A stretch of 64,000 bases of DNA from the NCBI GenBank assembly GCA_023053575.1, contig JAKZAP010000007.1, positions 17,513,508 through 17,577,507 of the forward strand. Direction: 5' to 3'. This document shows, one piece after another, positions 10,240-21,869 of the stretch. The notes beneath the pieces are model-generated. The model was not told the DNA's origin and ran no database searches. It worked only from the letters and a program-made list of their open reading frames with translations. Source of the stretch: Branchinecta lynchi (lineage: Eukaryota; Arthropoda; Branchiopoda; Anostraca; Branchinectidae). Position numbers and translations under genes: made by a program. Each line of letters begins with the position of its first letter. Position 1 is the stretch's first letter.

Positions 10240-11229
10240 GTCATCTTCACTCACCGAAATTGGAGTAGGCAAACACTACAAGCTGTAGTGTTTAACAACC
10301 TCTAAATAATGAATTGTTTGATAAGTAATCTTACGACCCCACACAAAAATTGGTCGGGTTATGTAATCGGTATTTCTTACTGTGACGGGACAGAAAAATT
10401 CGCTGTAGGGATTTAAAATTTTCCCATTTTTATTTCTGTTTTGTTGACAGAAGAACAAAAGTTAGATTAATCTTATATGACCATAAAATATTGTTCAGGT
10501 CATGTAATCGGTCAGTTCTTCTTGTATTTTGCATTTCCGTTCCTATATTTTATGTAGAGAAAAAAAATGTTTCGTGTTTGAGAAGCCTTGGCTTAACCCA
10601 GACTTAACCACTTTCTTTGGGCTAGTTAAGAACAAAAAAAATCTTTGCGAATTTCATATTTTCCTTCGAAAGGTTCTTTTTGGAAGATTTTCAGTGAATC
10701 AACTAGACGCAGGTTTTGATCGTAAGAAAACTCCAAACATCGCTGTGTTCTATTTACTTAGGGAGAGACATAGCTTTTTCTCGACAGGTAACCGGAACCT
10801 CTGCACTAAAGTTCTACGGAAAGTTCGCAGTGGAAGAAGCCGAGGCGTAAAAAATATGCATTGTGTTACGTAATTGATATGCAGAAAAGACTTGTAGTAT
10901 AAACAAAAAAAAATGTTGTAACCGGTTGTAACAAAACAGGTTTTAAAGGTATGCCCCATAGTCGCATGCTCGTGTTTTCGCCGTCATGCTAATATGCGGA
11001 TGTCGTCCAAGCCTTAACTTGATGCGGTACCACGTGGTAATTTTCCCTATATTTTCTGTCCTGATTTGTGAATAATTGTGAAATGAGTATCTGAGTTTCA
11101 TTCATGCTTGGTTGTCTACTTTGCCTTTTGAATGTTTTCGGGTTGTAGTGTATATTAGGCACAGGGTCACTGGGCATTTCCATCATTTTTGTAATATACG
11201 ACAGCGTTTTCAGACTTCGAATGTCCCTG
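10240..11229. other. No gene recognised
   Basis: AT-rich. A 114-codon plus-strand frame (10529-10873) has no recognisable motif, splice context or compositional shift, so I treat it as chance. The phrase TATGTAATCGGT (near 10357) and CATGTAATCGGTCAG (near 10501) is a loose duplication about 145 bp apart. Confidence 0.45.
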
Positions 11230-12515
11230 TGAGACTTCACAGTTGAAAAAAAAATTAAATAAAAATCTTGAATGAAAGTTCTACTCTAATTTTTTCCATT
11301 ATTTTTCCATCTGACTTCTTTTGAGAGCATTCCCATTCCAGTAAAATACAACAAGTGCGCAATGGCTCGGACGTGGAGTGTGAAAGTAAAATATCGACCA
11401 CGTTTAATATACAAATAGCTTTAGAACCAAGACATTTCACATCCCCAATAACCAAACTATTGAAATAACCTAATTTGTAATCATCCCACTTTAAAAGCTT
11501 TAAATGTAAACAAACCGCAAGTATAAATCCAAAGAAATGTTAAAGATCTTGCACGAATAGCTTGAGTTCCAACAATGGTCTGCCATCCAGTCCGACCTTT
11601 TAAACCTCTTTTCGATTAGCAAGGTAATAACAAGTGCAATAAACCAAATCGTTGCAGTCTAATACCCCCTTTGTCACAATTCATTAAGAATGGCATCTCG
11701 AACGGCATAATATCATCGATCATATGACAAAACAGTCCAGTTACCAACTGTTCGTAAGTCCCTCGTCTTATTTGTTGCTGTTAAACCAAAATCGTCATCC
11801 ATAGACATATCTCCCCAAATATACAAGAGTTGAACTTGAGACCTGTAATAGACGAACTTAACTCATGAGAAATCTTGGCCCAGCTGCTCATGAACGGGAG
11901 AGGGGGGGGGGGCATCAAAATGCGTATTTAATCCTCTTTTTCCTCAAGTATACCAGCTTAGAGTTAGATTCCAGTCACGGTTCAAAACTTCTTTCATGGG
12001 CAATTTGGGCCCACTTGCCCATGAACGGGTAGGATGGGGGTGGTTCAACTCCACATATATATCCCCAACCTTATGATCCAAAAGCACAAATGAATTTCAT
12101 CGCCGTATCTTCAGTAATTTCAAGTTACAAACATTAAAAAATGGGCAATCTGGGCCCAATTGCCCCTGAACCAAGTGATTTGGTGGAGTTTGGGACAAGC
12201 GAAAAGTAAAAAGAGACCCCAATGGTCACAACCCTACCAAGTTTCAACTTGATACCTGTTGATTCTTGTCACGGGTAACGAACTTTACTCCTGGCCTCCT
12301 GAGCAATCTGGGCCCAGTTGCCCATGAACGATATGGGTGGGGGAGGTGCAACTTTAAAAGCCCCAGGATCTACATGTACAAGGAATCTGGGCAATCTGGG
12401 CCCATTTGCCCCTGAATGGGGCGTGGGATCCCCAAAAGGCACACCTGCACCCCAATACCCACTAGTGTACCAAGTTTGAACTTGATACTTCCACTGGTTC
12501 ACGAGTTATAAGCTC
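11230..12515 (+). repeat. Dispersed repeat family C, copy 1
   Basis: It runs parallel to 28681-30040 for about 1.3 kb: shared phrases include GTGGAGTGTGAAAGTAAAAT, TTTAAACCTCTTTTC, GGTAATAACAAGTGCA, CAAGTTTCAACTTGATACCT and CACGAGTTATAAGCT. The right half carries five copies of a palindromic core (GGGCAA..TGGGCCCA..TTGCCC) near 11876, 12004, 12141, 12301 and 12390. Several poly-G runs follow the cores. No reading frame is shared by the two copies, so this is presumably a non-autonomous element. Confidence 0.75.
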
Positions 12516-13789
12516 CACAAAATACGGTGAAAACCGGAAACAGAAAATCGAAAGCGGAAAGCAGCTACAGCGCCCGGAATAGGGATTTGTTCCAAGGAAC
12601 ACTCCACTAAAAACTGATGCGAAAGTGTGTGATCCTGTAGGGGTCGTGGACTACCGGAAACCTGTATTTCTGTGTAAAGAATTCTTTCGATGTTTTTTTT
12701 ATCCATGTAACTTCTGATATTAGCTAAGTTTAGAGTTTTATATAAGTCATCTCTGTCATGTAACTAACTCTTTTCGTCACTAACTCTTTTTGATACTAGT
12801 CGGGTCGGGCGGAGTTTGTCATGGCATTCTGAGTTCACCAGCATTCGCATTAATAGAGGATACTAAATGAATATAAAACCTAACAGGTGTAATCTGCCCA
12901 GAACCAATTAGTAGCCTACTCATGATTCACAACCTATACAAACCTATTCCGCCCGGCTGACATGGGATGCCAACTCGGAATTAAAGCTGTAAGTCTTTAG
13001 GTCGGCTCCTAAAGCTTTCAGCAGGGTTATATTCCATAGAGTTTTATCGTCTCTCAGATGAGAATTTGGCTTGTTAAATTTGAATTGTATGGCAAATTAT
13101 TCAATTATTGTATGATTATGTCATTGTGCTTCCCTTAGAAGACATGTGTATTTCAGAGATTCATTCATTCAGTCACTAGACAAAGTAGTATATTATTCCG
13201 CGTCTCCCATCCAATAGGTCGACCTTGCGAACTTTACGTAAACATTTACTGAAGTTGAATTGTCGCCTGGTGGCATAAATACCAACTACAGGTTTACGGG
13301 AACAGCTTTGTGTATACACTCTTTCTCTCAGTTTTCTATTGTCTTTCTGCCTTTTAATATGGTCGGAATATTATAAAAGTTTTTTATTTTCCCTTATTTT
13401 CCCTGTCCTGTTAATCTACATGAAAGCAAGTCATTATCAAATTATTGCTGTATTTTACTATAGTGTGAATGTGCATGATTTTACGATTACGTTCAATGCG
13501 GGCCTTGCTGCCCAGATTCATTTTAGTGTAGGTCCAGTTTAAAAGAAAAAAGTACAGCCAGATTTGTTTCTGGTCTCGGAATTACGCCAAATTTTCACCA
13601 GACTTAGGATTCTGATGTGTTCGAGATTTTTTGGCCTGATGTTTCCTTTTCCGTTAAGATGCGCCAAACTTGCAAGGCTGGGTCAGAGGATGAAAGTGAT
13701 AGTCAACATTTTTTTTTTTTTTACTTTTCGTTTGAGATGTGGACTTTAAGGTTGCTAAAAGTCTATTTCTAAGCAAAACCCTTGAGGCG
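12516..13789. other. No gene recognised
   Basis: Unique-looking AT-rich DNA. Open frames at 13339-13542 and 13564-13749 (+) are rich in Phe, Ile and Leu, as expected from T-rich non-coding sequence. CACTAACTCTTTT is doubled near 12765-12790. Confidence 0.45.
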
Positions 13790-14766
13790 AAAAGGATCAT
13801 GTGCTCATGGCGATCGTGAAAAAGTAAATTTTGCTTAAAAGTATTTTTTGTACTTTGCGGTTAAGATGAGTTCTTTAAGGGATGGTCGGATCGGAGAGTG
13901 ACGATGTCTAACCCAATCATGTCAAGTTTCTAATGCTCTAGCATTGCTTTATCGCCCCAGCACATCTGGAAGTACCCGAACTTACGATCACCTGAATTCC
14001 AGACACTCCCTAGAGCTCTCCCCACCCCCCTCGGTACCCGAGTCCGGTGCGATTCTGTCACTGATGCACCTAGGGCTTGTGCCTGTACTTCCCACCAAGT
14101 TTCATCCTGATCGCTCCACTGTATGCGTGTCGTGTGACATGAGGTCTTTCAAGTTATCAAGTTTCATTAAGATCCGGTAACCCATTCGAAAGTTATGCAT
14201 GCTACTAATTTCCGGATTCCGCCGTCTCCCTCTCCCCCCACGATGGTCAGATCGGGCAAGTGACTGTTTCCAAGTTAATCTGGTCGGGTCCCTGAGATGC
14301 CTGCCAAGTTTTATCGTCCTAGCCCACCTGGAAGTACATTAACTACGGATCGCCGGAATCCCGGACCCCCCTCCAACTCCCCCCACAGTGTCCGAATCCA
14401 GTCCAGTCCTGTCAATGATGTATCTAGAGCGTGCGCTTGTTCTTCGCACCAAGTTTCATCCCGATCGCTCCACTCTGAGAGTTTCACACGATTTCCGGTT
14501 CTCCCCTCCGACTCCCCCCAGATTCGTCGGATCCGGTCCGGACTTGAAACGACACATCTGAGATAGGAGATCTTTCCAGATATCAAGTTTCATTAAGATC
14601 TGACTATTTCTAGTTAGTGTGGTCGGGTCCCTGACATGCCTGTCAAGTTTCATCGTCCTAGCGTATCTGGAAGTACGCGCTAACTCGCAAACATCGGACT
14701 AACCTACCGACCGACGGAAAAATCATCAGTATACGGCACTTGGTCGGAAGGCAAGTGCCATAAAAA
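13790..14766 (-). repeat. Dispersed repeat family B, copy 2 (inverted)
   Basis: CCTAGC(A)CA.CTGGAAGTAC recurs near 13960, 14320 and 14655, marking units of about 340-360 bp. Each has CACCAAGTTTCATCC.GATC and a CCCTCC-rich linker. The right terminus ends in CGACGGAAAAATC and the hairpin GGCACTTGGTCGGAAGGCAAGTGCC at about 14737-14760, as in the copies at 35943 and 63156. Confidence 0.75.
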
Positions 14767-15196
14767 CGGGACACTGACCACCATCGTTGAATAGTTAAGC
14801 GTGATAATGTATTTCTAACCCATAATTCTAAAAGGAAAAAAAAAAAGAAAAAAATGTGCTCGAAATGAAAAAAATATATTACCCATCAAAGTACATCACA
14901 TTAAATTAATTACATTAAAATACAATAGGAAAACAAGACATAATATGTGGACGGGAAAAAGTGCTATGGTGAGAGATATAGAGAATATTCGATGAGATTC
15001 TTTTTAGCTCTGTTTGCTAGAGTTAACGTGTTGGAATATCCCTGGAATTCCCAAGAGCTGGCCAAGGGTTACCAATGATCACGAAACGATGTAAGACGGT
15101 TGAAGCTCCTTGCTATTTCAAAGGCATGTACAATAATTAAATAAGTTGCGTTCAATCTCGGTTTCCCAATGGCTGTGGAACAGCCTTGGAGTTGCC
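14767..15196. other. No firm gene next to the assembly gap
   Basis: A-rich runs at 14830-14875 are followed by unique DNA. Just before the gap the plus-strand reading QWLWNSLGVA resembles the LINE ORF2 tail motif, but it is interrupted by stops upstream and cut by the gap. Confidence 0.35.
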
Positions 15197-15296
15197 NNNN
15201 NNNNNNNNNNNNNNNNNNNNNNNNNNNNNNNNNNNNNNNNNNNNNNNNNNNNNNNNNNNNNNNNNNNNNNNNNNNNNNNNNNNNNNNNNNNNNNNN
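15197..15296. other. Assembly gap (100 N)
   Basis: One hundred consecutive N. The round number suggests a scaffolding placeholder, not a measured length. Confidence 0.95.
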
Positions 15297-15799
15297 TGCC
15301 AAGGGCTCTCAACAGAACTTATGAGCTGGAATTACCAATCCTTACTAATTGCTAAGACTTGTTTTGTGTTTTTGGACCTGCAAGATACTAGCATACCTTA
15401 CTCTGGCGTCGTGAACCCCTTGTTTCAGTATGGATAGTTTGTCATTGCTAACGGAAGGGATTTTTATCTTTAACGAGGATTTGATTCGTGAAGTAAATTT
15501 ATATTTGGACAGTGGCATATGTGGGTAATTGGGTTCTAGGCCGGAAAGAACTTCAGGGTATTTTGAAACATTGATTAGGTAATGGGCAAGTCTGAATTAA
15601 AAGTCAAACCTAATGTGCACACAGTCAATTCTCGCAGTCGGACACGATTTCCTCATTTCGGAGTGCTTCGGTCCAAAAATTTAAAATTTTCTGTCCGACG
15701 TGGGTAGATAATATTCTATTTTTATCGAAACCAGTTTAAAGCGCGGGTTAAAATCGTCTTATGTATTACTTTAGACAGTTATTCTGAAGGCGTAAATGG

Positions 15800-16682
15800 A
15801 ACAAGACCAAAGGTGTCGATGGGATCCCAAAAATCAAATATTTGATTCAGACAATTTGGTCTTGTCTTCGCTAGATCCAGTCTTTGCCAGGCTAATCATC
15901 AGAGAAAACGAAGTTCAGATATACCTCTATAGGCCATATCTATTTTGACGATACTGACCGAGACTTCATGCTTAACTTCTGCCAAGTTTCCGATTTCGCC
16001 CGAAAGTCCAGCAAAAACGAAAATCCAGAAACAAATCCAGCGTATCTCCTTATAAAGAACATCTAATCAACTTTGAAGAAAAGTTTGAGTTAAACAAAAA
16101 AATTCCGGTTATACCCGAATTCCGGACTAATTTTATGTCCGGGTAAAATATTTTATTATGTACAGACTCAGCCTCTCTTCTTATCCCTCAATCTGTCATC
16201 TAACCGAACTTTCGCTTTTAACAAATCTTCCGGTTTTGGCAGAATACCGGGCGAACTAGTTGTCCGGCGAGAAAATGATTTCCACCGTCGTATTCGGCAT
16301 GTCTTTTTACCCTTAAATCGAACATTTAATCAACTTCAAATGAAACTTTTACTTTTAACCAACTTTCCGGTTTTCACCGGATTCCGGACGAACTACTTGT
16401 CTGGCGAAGAAACGGTTTTCAATATCGTGCTCAGCATGTCTTCTTACCCCATAATCGACCATCACATTAGCTGTTTAAAAATATTTTGTTTGTCCCTTAA
16501 TTTGAATACATAGCCCATCGACGAACTTGACCTTACCCTTGACCCAACGAATCCTCAAACCAAGTTTCATCAAAATATCTCATTCCCTTCCAGAGTTATG
16601 GTGCTCACAGGCAGACGGACAGACGGACATTTTTGCCATGTCATAGGTATCCCTCCACTAACGTTTTGGGATCCCAAAAATT
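15800..16682 (+). repeat. Dispersed repeat family A, copy 5 (near full length)
   Basis: Left end AACAAGACCAAAGGTGTCG then GATGGGATCCC; right end CTAACGTTTTGGGATCCC at 16680. It contains about four CCGGA.TCCGG.CGAACTA units, then CAAGTTTCATCAAAATATC and GGCAGACGGACAGACGGAC. This copy and those at 34802 and 52690 best define the family. Confidence 0.85.
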
Positions 16683-16839
16683 GGGGTAGTGACTTGAATT
16701 TCGCATGCACATATGATAAAGCGGCACTCGGGACTCTTTGCTATCCTTGCAGCGGAAGTCCAGTCATGCATGATCTGGTCTGGGGGACTGAGAGTTGAAC
16801 AAGATCTCGCTAAGATGAATGAACGTGGTTGTTAGCCAG

Positions 16840-17180
16840 CTACTGAGGAAAAACCTCTTAACACACATGTCCATATATCCTTTAAAGTTTAACCAGAAAA
16901 GGCGGAGATAGGACAATCTGTTTACCCATCACTTATTGACTAAATGAGGCTTGGAAGACCCGATGAAAATTCCTTACTTCGTTGCTTCACACTTTCCGCT
17001 GTAAGGACGGCCGTAGATTTTCTGTACGTCGTACTGGAGCAAATAGTGAACAATTAAAAAAAAATCTCTTAAGGCAATCCAAACAATGCAGTGTGTTCAG
17101 TTAAATGATGCAAAAATACGTTGGCTTTTCAGCTAAACTTTTAAAGACCCGCGTATATTACTGCTTCGCTGTCTGTCCCT
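16840..17180 (+). repeat. Dispersed repeat family E, copy 1
   Basis: Shared with 21870-22410: AAAGTTTAACCA.AAA, ATAGGACAATCT, GAAGACCCG.TGAAAAT, ACGGCCGTAGAT, AATCTCTTAAGGC, AGTGT.TTCA.T.AAATGA and TTGGCTTTT.AG. The two copies are diverged, and no termini are recognised. Confidence 0.55.
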
Positions 17181-17930
17181 AATCATTACATCCATTCTCA
17201 TTTCCATGATTTCCGTGAGTTTTATCCCCCCCCCCCTTCCGGTTTTGGTATGTGTCGTGCGAGCTCTTTTGTCAGAAATGGTGGTTATGCAAGTTTTTCG
17301 CATTTTTTCCATCAGAAAGTGAGGCTGAAGACAGCCTGAAGACAGGTTTTGGAATCTTTGAGAAACACAACCGTTTCAGAACAGTCGCAAATGTATGTTA
17401 GACATTTTCAAAACTAAGCAACCAGGATTACTGTATTTATTCGTAAGTTTTTGTGCTTGCTGGACATATTTAGAGAATTCCATAATTAGATTAGGGACGT
17501 TGATTGCAGGATGATGGAAACTGTTGCAAGTCGTCTGATTACCTTTCGGCGTGATGCGTATCAGTCAATAACAACTACAGTCTTGCATGTCGAACCCTAT
17601 CTGATAGTGAAGACTAGAATTCTCTGTGGGGTTTTTTTTTCGTTTTAGTATTCGACTGTAAGTTGGAAACTGTAAGATGGCAAGCACCAAATAGACCTAA
17701 AAGCAAACACAAACATAGCGTAAACTCTGCGTGTCCTCTTATCTGTAGGAGTCTTATCGTCTCCTGTGTCATCTTGGGACGTTTGTTTTACAAATAGAGA
17801 CGAAATGCCCTTATCCTAACCATAGCAGACGGTATCCAACTGATAAATGAGGAGCGAATGAATTAGTACAGAATTAAAGTACCGATATAAAACATTACAT
17901 TAATTTTTAATGTTATTTCTTTTATTTTAG
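17181..17930. other. No gene recognised
   Basis: AT-rich unique sequence with one poly-C tract (17226-17236) and a poly-T run (17632-17640). Nothing coding-like was seen. Confidence 0.45.
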
Positions 17931-18024
17931 TGATAATTTAATTCCGGCTCGCGTTTGCTTTTTCGACAACAAGCACCGTACATCACCAGTTCTTGGCGTT
18001 AATCCATTTGACCAATTAATTTGA
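17931..18024 (+). CDS. Putative exon, first copy of a duplicated exon-like pair
   Basis: After the strong acceptor TTTCTTTTATTTTAG (ending 17930) the frame reads DNLIPARVCFFDNKH and continues to a TGA at 18022-18024. The paired copy at 18300 reads DNLIPTRICFFDNKR. Of 15 aligned codons, four differ silently and four change the residue, three of those conservatively (A/T, V/I, H/R). That pattern suggests past protein-level constraint. Protein family unknown. It could be a last exon, a relic, or part of an unrecognised transposon. Confidence 0.33.
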
Positions 18025-18154
18025 ACGTCTGACCACCAAGAAAGAAAAAGCAATCAATGTTGACTATAGAGACACAGTAAATAGTTAACACGCAAATAAT
18101 GGTCGGGAATTGGATAAAGCAAAAGGTTGTGTTTGATTATTGAACCTTTGCTAG

Positions 18155-18348
18155 ATTTTGAGAGCGAGCAGGGGACAGCCATTGCCTGGTCATCGAAGCT
18201 GGAGTTTTCAACCCGTGTCGGATCAGATCAAAAGAAATTGGTCGAAGCAACAAATTTGCCATTACTCTATAGATTAACATTCAATGTCACTCATTTTAGT
18301 GATAATTTAATTCCTACTCGCATTTGTTTTTTTGATAACAAGCGCCAA
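18155..18348 (+). CDS. Putative exon containing the second copy
   Basis: Bounded by an acceptor-like ACCTTTGCTAG (ending 18154) and a donor CGCCAA|GTAAGA at 18348/18349, phase 1 in and phase 0 out. The 64-residue reading starts FESEQGTAIAWSSKLEFS, has a charged middle, and ends with DNLIPTRICFFDNKRQ, the duplicated motif. The duplication begins at an internal TCATTTTAG|TGATAATTTAA that copies the acceptor of the first unit, so the smaller exon 18300-18348 is an alternative. I cannot name the protein. Confidence 0.33.
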
Positions 18349-18618
18349 GTAAGATATTAACAATGTCTGTGACAACCATGAAACTTCATGAAAAACAATC
18401 ATGAGTTTTTACAAACGTTCACGTACTCTTGGAAATATACTGCGGCACCGACCATTTGCCAGTTTCACAAGTTACATTTTTAGTAAATGTCATACAATTA
18501 TGATGTGGAATGGAGCTCTAAGCAAATATCGTACCGGCTTGATTCGTGCCCGGATTTTCATCTTCGTTCCAGATATCCAGGATCCATCCGTCAAATGAAA
18601 GCATATAGCGATACGGGA

Positions 18619-18759
18619 ATGGATGTCATATATCATAACTTGAATGATAGATTTTTGGATGTTGTCAGCTCGTTATTTCTAGTGGCATACCTGGTTCCGT
18701 GGTTGGTGACGGCTGAGGTGTTTCTGCCAAATGTGATGTTTGTTATTCGGCAGAAATAG
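18619..18759 (+). CDS. Open frame with a signal-peptide-like N-terminus (doubtful)
   Basis: From the ATG at 18619 the frame gives 46 residues. After a polar start it has a 17-residue hydrophobic run (VVSSLFLVAYLVPWLVTA) and then EVF, which would fit a cleavable signal sequence. The frame stays open upstream to 18487. No strong donor precedes the TAG at 18757-18759, so joining it to later exons such as 22517 is speculation. Confidence 0.17.
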   Translation: MDVIYHNLNDRFLDVVSSLFLVAYLVPWLVTAEVFLPNVMFVIRQK

Positions 18760-19197
18760 TGTTTGTAAATGTAAAGAGTATGCGTCTGTCCACTGTTCTT
18801 TCTCTTTGCACTTTCAGTCAGTACTGTTTAATTCTTAATTCGAACAGAATAATTACTTTGTAAAAATTTTCTCTGTAGCGTACAAGCGGTAAAACCCCAT
18901 TTAGCTTGGTGGGCTTGATCTGGATCTGAATGGGTGATGGTTGTTATTGTAGAGTTGCGTTTTGCCAAACAGAACCTGAACATGTCCAGGTAGCTGCCGG
19001 TTTCGCTGTTGTTTTCAACCATCTTAACCTCCTTGGACAAGAGGGCAGAGAAGAGGATGTACAATGTACACTGACCAGAGATGGGGAAAACTTTTCTGTA
19101 CAATATATTGTATATAGTCAGCAACCAAGTCGCTTGAAATGTACGAAATTTTGATTTACGATCACTTGTCCTTATCCCCGTAGGAAAATGCTCTTTA

Positions 19198-19533
19198 AGC
19201 CGCATTCACGTCGACACGTTGTTGCAATGCGTCGCCTATGCGTTTATCTTGCGTTTTTTTTACGATGGATGGGTATTTACTTTTTCCTTTCTCGTGTTTC
19301 TTCAGCGGATTTTTGTTTGTTTCATCATTACTAATTTTTCTTCTTCATTAGCAGTTTTTTCCAGTTTTTCTTCAAAAAATCCTTTTTTCACTGACAAATC
19401 TGATGCATAGGCGTCGACGCACCGGAATAATAGAACTTGCTTCTATTCTTGCATTGCGTTTTATTTTTCTGCGTAAGCTCTGCGTTGCGTCGCCTCAGTG
19501 TGAAAGACTCAACGCGTCAATGTAAAAGTGGCT
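19198..19533. mobile_element. Harbinger/PIF-like MITE
   Basis: Terminal repeats AGCCGCATTCACGTCGACAC and, reversed, AGCCACTTTTACATTGACGC match imperfectly over ~24 bases. The element is flanked by TTA on both sides (19195-19197 and 19534-19536). A TWA duplication and GCGTCG-rich ends are typical of PIF/Harbinger MITEs. The interior repeats TGCGTCGCC near both ends. The T-rich 63-codon frame inside is not a gene. Confidence 0.65.
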
Positions 19534-19539
19534 TTAGTA

Positions 19540-20142
19540 CAGCCGTAAATTTTGAAGGAAACTTAGCCCTCTCTCCAAGCGAAGTTTTAGTTTCCGACTC
19601 TGTTTGAGTAAATTACTGAGGTGAGAATTTAAAACTCTAGAATCCTAGGCAACTCCTCTTGGAATATTAAGTGTTCCATAAGCTACGTGCATATGTTACA
19701 AAGGAGCTAGCAGAGATCTGAACCCAACTTCGGTTGCTTCTGAAAACTGAAAATATGCGAAATGGATCCGCGAGGGAAAGGCGAGATTCTTGGTGAATTG
19801 TGAAAGAGTTACATAATAGGAGCTGAATGGAAGGTTGAGGCGCGCCCTCCCAACAACATTCCAGTTATCGCCCCTGATTGGCCCCCATCAGTAGTGTTGG
19901 CAAGCAGTGGCGAACTTCTTCCTAGGGCCCCAACATCGTTATGTGGTCCCGGGTAGGGCCGAAGGGGTAGTTATAATTTGCATAAAAGTATAGTATAATA
20001 TACAGTATAAATAGTAAACAATATTATATACAAATGTATATTTTCAATGTCATTTATAATGTTCTGAAATCGAAGTACATTAAGTAAATACAGTTCTATA
20101 TTTAAAGTTTTTTTTGCTTAAGTAGGACAACTCCACTCAACT
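19540..20142. other. No gene recognised
   Basis: Includes GCAGTGGCGAACTTCTTCC near 19905, reminiscent of degenerate hAT ends, and an AT-rich stretch of TATA-type repeats at 19985-20110. The minus-strand frame just to the right (20143-20394) contains a direct repeat (TTCAAGAGTTGTG twice) and is not called as a gene. Confidence 0.4.
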
Positions 20143-20568
20143 TCAAAAATTGTAGGCTTTGGATGTTCCACAAGTAAAACTTATCCTTTCGAAGCCCTGG
20201 CAGGTTCTACGAAGCCTTCCAGAATGCTGTGTCATACTCATCAGTCCGGTCTGATTCAAACTTTCATGGAAACCACAGGGGTTGTGGCACAACTCTTGAA
20301 TCACAACTCTTGAAGTGCAGTCTTGAAGCACAAATCTTACTGATCTGTTCAAGATGAAATGGTTCAGAAATATGGTTTTACCATTACTTGCCACATGAAA
20401 TTAGCGATTTTCTTATTAGCGCTTGTTGACTCGTATCCAGCCTTCCTGCTCTCAGTCGCGTCGACCGGACGCAAAATATTTGAAAACTGAACGCGCCGTT
20501 TTTAAAAAGTGGGAATACCAAGCATAAGAAAAGAAGTCCAAAAGAGAAGATAAGACCTGATGGCTTAC

Positions 20569-20704
20569 CGTAGTCTTCAAGATGAAAAACAACACTTTGA
20601 AGCTTCTCATGTCTTATGTGTGAAAGGGTTGTTGGTGGGCATTGAAGTTTTTGGCGAAGTTTGTGCTGTGTGACTGACAAAACTTGGCTTTTGCCGAAAA
20701 ACTG
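20569..20704 (-). CDS. Putative coding exon, unknown protein
   Basis: Minus strand: acceptor GACTTCTTAG precedes 20704 and donor TACG|GTAAGC follows 20569. The 45-codon frame is phase 0 in and phase 1 out and reads QVLSVTQHKLRQKLQCPP.. ..SVVFHLEDYG. It is basic with an acidic end and one Cys. No family is recognised, and no partner exon with matching phase was found on the minus strand nearby. Confidence 0.25.
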
Positions 20705-20930
20705 CTAAGAAGTCGTAGGTACAAAAACGGAACTTTGACGAAAGGCGGGGATTTCAGATGCTTGTAATTCCGTAAAGGCGCTTAGGATAATATAAAAGGA
20801 AGAAAAAATAAGAATGGTCTTTAACATAGTCTAGCACCGAGCACGAATCGGGCAATTAAGAAAAGAAAAAATTGATTGTCTTGCTACCTCATACAAAATC
20901 GACCACACTTTTCCAAACTATACTGAAAAC

Positions 20931-21102
20931 CAAGGCCGTATCCAGGGGGGGGGGGCTAGGGGGTTGACCCCCCCCCCCCCTCCGAAACATACAAAAATAC
21001 TCATTTTTATAGGGTTTTCCCTCTGATCTCTGTCTTTATTGTATTTTTTTTGTGCGACCCGCAGGCAATCCCCCCCGGAATAAATTCCTGGATACGGGCC
21101 TG
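20931..21102 (+). mobile_element. hAT-type MITE, copy d
   Basis: Perfect 8 bp duplication CTGAAAAC at 20923-20930 and 21103-21110. Ends CAAGGCCGTATCCAGG and CCTGGATACGGGCCTG. The core ACATACAAAAATACTCATTT and CCTCTGATCTCTGTC match the other copies. Confidence 0.9.
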
Positions 21103-21110
21103 CTGAAAAC

Positions 21111-21869
21111 TGTAATTTTCCTTTCAAGGAGGCCGACGGCTTCAAAATACTCTCTTTCTGTTCAAAACCGTGAAAAAAGCTTTTATTATTTCAAAATAGC
21201 TGTCATCAGAAATGTAGCTTCTAGTTTTAATCTTGTTCTTTTTCTCCACTCCACCTTCTCCTTTATATCTTCCAACTATGCTCTCGCCCCAGAACTGCGG
21301 AGTTCCTATCCGTTGCGTAATATGCCCCTCATTGATCGTAACACAGAGAACCTGAGCTAGGAATTACAAGGACTGGTGAATGAAATGAAAATGCTACGTC
21401 AGTAAAAGATGACGTCAAAGTAAAAAGTGAAAAAGGCTTTTGAATGATGGGGGAGGGCGAACCCAGTGATAGATGAGGGATCAGGAGAAAACACACATTG
21501 GTGAGAAAGGGCTATAAAGTTATTTTTACCTACATTCCTTCCATTACCATAGTGAAAATCAGTGGGTAGTTTGTTAAACCATATTATTAAGTTCTAGATA
21601 TTAACTTGTATAACAGCTCATCGTCAGGCCTGGATACTGAGATCCAGGAGGCCTTGGCAGTTAAACTTGTTAAACAGTTTTAACTTGGAAATTAAATGAA
21701 AGAGTCCCAGCTCTACGTTTACACATTCTAATTTTTATGCTTACCACTTTGGCCCCTGGCCGGGGATAGTCCCTTCCGAAGCTGGTCACCATTACGTACG
21801 TGGAATCTCTCATCTCGTAATCTGTTATCTTTCTTGCTCGAAATTAGTTGCTATCTGATTGGGATTATG
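21111..21869. other. No gene recognised
   Basis: Near 21625-21660 CAGGCCTGGATACTGAGATCC..GGCCTTGG could be a much-deleted MITE footprint. Otherwise unique DNA without coding character. Confidence 0.35.

Noticed and set aside
15146..15196. LINE ORF2 tail motif QWLWNSLGVA next to the N gap
   Set aside because: Stops lie immediately upstream in frame and the gap cuts it; the motif lacks the usual Pro, so evidence is too thin.
20143..20394. 83-codon minus-strand frame with several Cys downstream of the 20569-20704 exon
   Set aside because: Possible acceptors give phase 2, which does not match the phase-1 donor of that exon, and an internal TTCAAGAGTTGTG duplication points to repeat sequence.
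21625..21660. Short palindromic CAGGCC..GGCCTTGG segment
   Set aside because: Could be a deleted MITE or chance; no core sequence and no target duplication.
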